The notes beneath the pieces were generated by a model. The model did no database searches. It was not told the DNA's origin and saw nothing but the letters and a program-made list of their open reading frames with translations. Positions 4,491-5,432 of a stretch of DNA of 5,432 nucleotides are shown here, in pieces. The stretch's first letter is position 1, and every line of letters starts with the position of its first letter. The position numbers and the translations under genes are program-made. The stretch lies in the NCBI GenBank assembly GCA_964398055.1, contig CAYNLK010000101.1:1-5432 (forward strand). The letters run 5' to 3'. The stretch comes from CAYNLK01 sp964398055 (GTDB lineage Bacteria > Chloroflexota > Anaerolineae > 4572-78 > J111).

Positions 4491-5320
4491 CCCATTCTGC
4501 CTTACGGGTGGCCTTTCAGGGCGAGCGCGGCGCCTACAGCGAAGCCGCCGCGGTGACCTTTTTTGGCGACTCCGTCGAGCTGCTGCCATGCAATGATTTC
4601 GACGCCGTTTTTGAAGCCGTCACCCACGGCCAGGCCGATCGGGGCGTGCTGCCGGTTGAAAATTCGCTGGCCGGCAGCATCCATCGCAATTACGACTTGC
4701 TGCTGCGCTACAACCTGTCGATTGTAGGCGAGGTGCAAATCCCAATTGCCCACCAGTTGATTGCCCTGCCCGGCGTCAGCCTGGCCGATATCAAAAAGGT
4801 CTACTCCCATCCCCAGGCTCTGGCCCAATGTGAACAATCGATTACCCGCTTGCTGCCTCACGTTGAGCGGGTGACTACCTACGACACAGCCGGTAGCGTC
4901 AAAATGATCAAGGAGCAAAACATCACCGATGGGGCCGGACTGGCCAGCCAGCGGGCCGCCAGCATCTACCAGATGAACATTCTCCGGCCGGATATGCAGG
5001 ATAACGAAGAAAATTACACCCGCTTTGTGGTGGTGGCCCCGGAGCCGGTTGCGCCAACCGGCGATGCCAAAACCTCGATTGTCTTTTCGATGGAGAACGT
5101 GCCCGGTTCGCTCTTCAAGAGCCTGGCCGTGTTTGCCCTGCGCGATATCGACCTGACCAAGATCGAGTCCCGGCCATTGCAAGGCCGGCGCTGGCAATAT
5201 CTCTTTTACATTGATTTTGTCGGCAGCCAGTACGAGGAGCGCTGCCGTAATGCCCTGAACCACCTGCAGGAGATTACCACCTTTTTCAAGGTGTTAGGCT
5301 CGTACCCGCGGGGGGTGTGA
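4487..5320 (+). CDS. pheA: Prephenate dehydratase with C-terminal ACT domain
   Basis: It converts prephenate to phenylpyruvate, the committed step of phenylalanine synthesis, in the cytoplasm. The catalytic part (about 6-185) has the typical G-E-R-G-A-Y-S-E start (12-19), P-V-E-N-S (56-60), Y-S-H-P-Q-A-L (106-112), Y-D-T-A-G-S (132-137) and the catalytic N-Y-T-R-F (176-180). The ACT domain (about 195-272) carries P-G-S-L and E-S-R-P (227-230), the motif known to bind the feedback inhibitor Phe. At 277 residues it is the usual length for the single-function enzyme; there is no chorismate mutase domain, so prephenate must come from a separate mutase. GAGG (4476-4479) inside the preceding gene lies 7 bases before the ATG, and the ATGA overlap indicates coupled translation. 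Nothing suggests truncation. Confidence 0.96.
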   Translation: MTHSALRVAFQGERGAYSEAAAVTFFGDSVELLPCNDFDAVFEAVTHGQADRGVLPVENSLAGSIHRNYDLLLRYNLSIVGEVQIPIAHQLIALPGVSLADIKKVYSHPQALAQCEQSITRLLPHVERVTTYDTAGSVKMIKEQNITDGAGLASQRAASIYQMNILRPDMQDNEENYTRFVVVAPEPVAPTGDAKTSIVFSMENVPGSLFKSLAVFALRDIDLTKIESRPLQGRRWQYLFYIDFVGSQYEERCRNALNHLQEITTFFKVLGSYPRGV

Positions 5321-5353
5321 CAATGATTTTGACTATCAGCTTGAAGCCAGTGG

Positions 5354-5374
5354 GTTGCGTATTGCGTGTTCCGT
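5354..5374. repeat. Three tandem 7-base repeats after pheA
   Basis: GTTGCGT, ATTGCGT and GTTCCGT follow each other directly. This is the third gap in the window with a degenerate 7-base array, here only three units long and so the weakest of them. Confidence 0.45.
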
Positions 5375-5390
5375 AATAATAAACATTATT
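5375..5390. repeat. AT-rich inverted repeat downstream of pheA
   Basis: AATAAT and ATTATT (5375-5380, 5385-5390) flank AAAC as a perfect 6-bp inverted repeat. It could be a binding site ahead of the next gene to the right. It has too little GC and no T-run to act as a terminator. The remaining bases to 5432 hold no supported gene. Confidence 0.3.
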
Positions 5391-5432
5391 GGAAATAAGA
5401 TTGATGGCCTGGCAAGTTTGATATGGCTCACG

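Noticed and set aside
4502..5263. 253-codon minus-strand frame inside pheA
   Set aside because: It is antisense to a complete prephenate dehydratase with all motifs and resembles no family.
5324..5377. 17-codon + frame after pheA
   Set aside because: It ends within the 7-base repeats and has no proper ribosome site; it is too short to support.
5423..5432. ATG at the right edge as the start of a next gene
   Set aside because: Only three codons are visible and no ribosome site precedes it.

Overview
The window looks like a stretch of a bacterial chromosome. Protein style (Ala/Gly/Val-rich, GTG and TTG starts, strong AGGAGG ribosome sites), small non-coding gaps filled with degenerate 7-base tandem repeats, and the kind of metallophosphoesterase present all suggest a Chloroflexota (Anaerolineae-like) organism. 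That placement is an inference from general impression; nothing here proves it. All convincing genes are on the + strand.

Left third (1-1620). A near-perfect intrinsic terminator at 93-128 closes whatever lies to the left. After it comes a candidate promoter (145-173), a roughly 280-base leader with imperfect direct repeats and consecutive hairpins, and a tight run of five very small genes (464-685, 728-901, 929-1129, 1154-1360, 1407-1499). Each has its own strong Shine-Dalgarno site and the gaps are 24-46 bases. The products are a basic soluble 73-residue protein, a 57-residue single-span membrane protein, a 66-residue soluble protein, a 68-residue zinc protein with four CxxC pairs, and a 30-residue single-span micropeptide. 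A GC-rich hairpin at 1573-1605 probably ends the unit. I recognise none of the five as a named family, and this is the most likely place for something undescribed.

Middle (1740-3660). A stand-alone receiver domain follows; it has lost the phospho-acceptor Asp and the switch Thr. It ends at a U-tailed terminator (2191-2230) that overlaps the likely promoter of lysC. lysC (2246-3658) encodes a full-length aspartate kinase with two ACT domains, the first enzyme of Lys/Thr/Met synthesis.

Right third (3660-5432). A gap with two inverted sets of 7-base repeats and a good extended -10 promoter precedes a metallophosphoesterase (3813-4490). This gene overlaps by ATGA with pheA (4487-5320), prephenate dehydratase with a C-terminal ACT domain, which makes phenylpyruvate for Phe synthesis. 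The last 110 bases carry a third 7-base repeat array and an AT-rich inverted repeat, with no supported gene. Both amino-acid enzymes carry ACT domains and so are probably feedback-controlled at the protein level; no lysine, T-box or other known riboswitch was recognised ahead of them.
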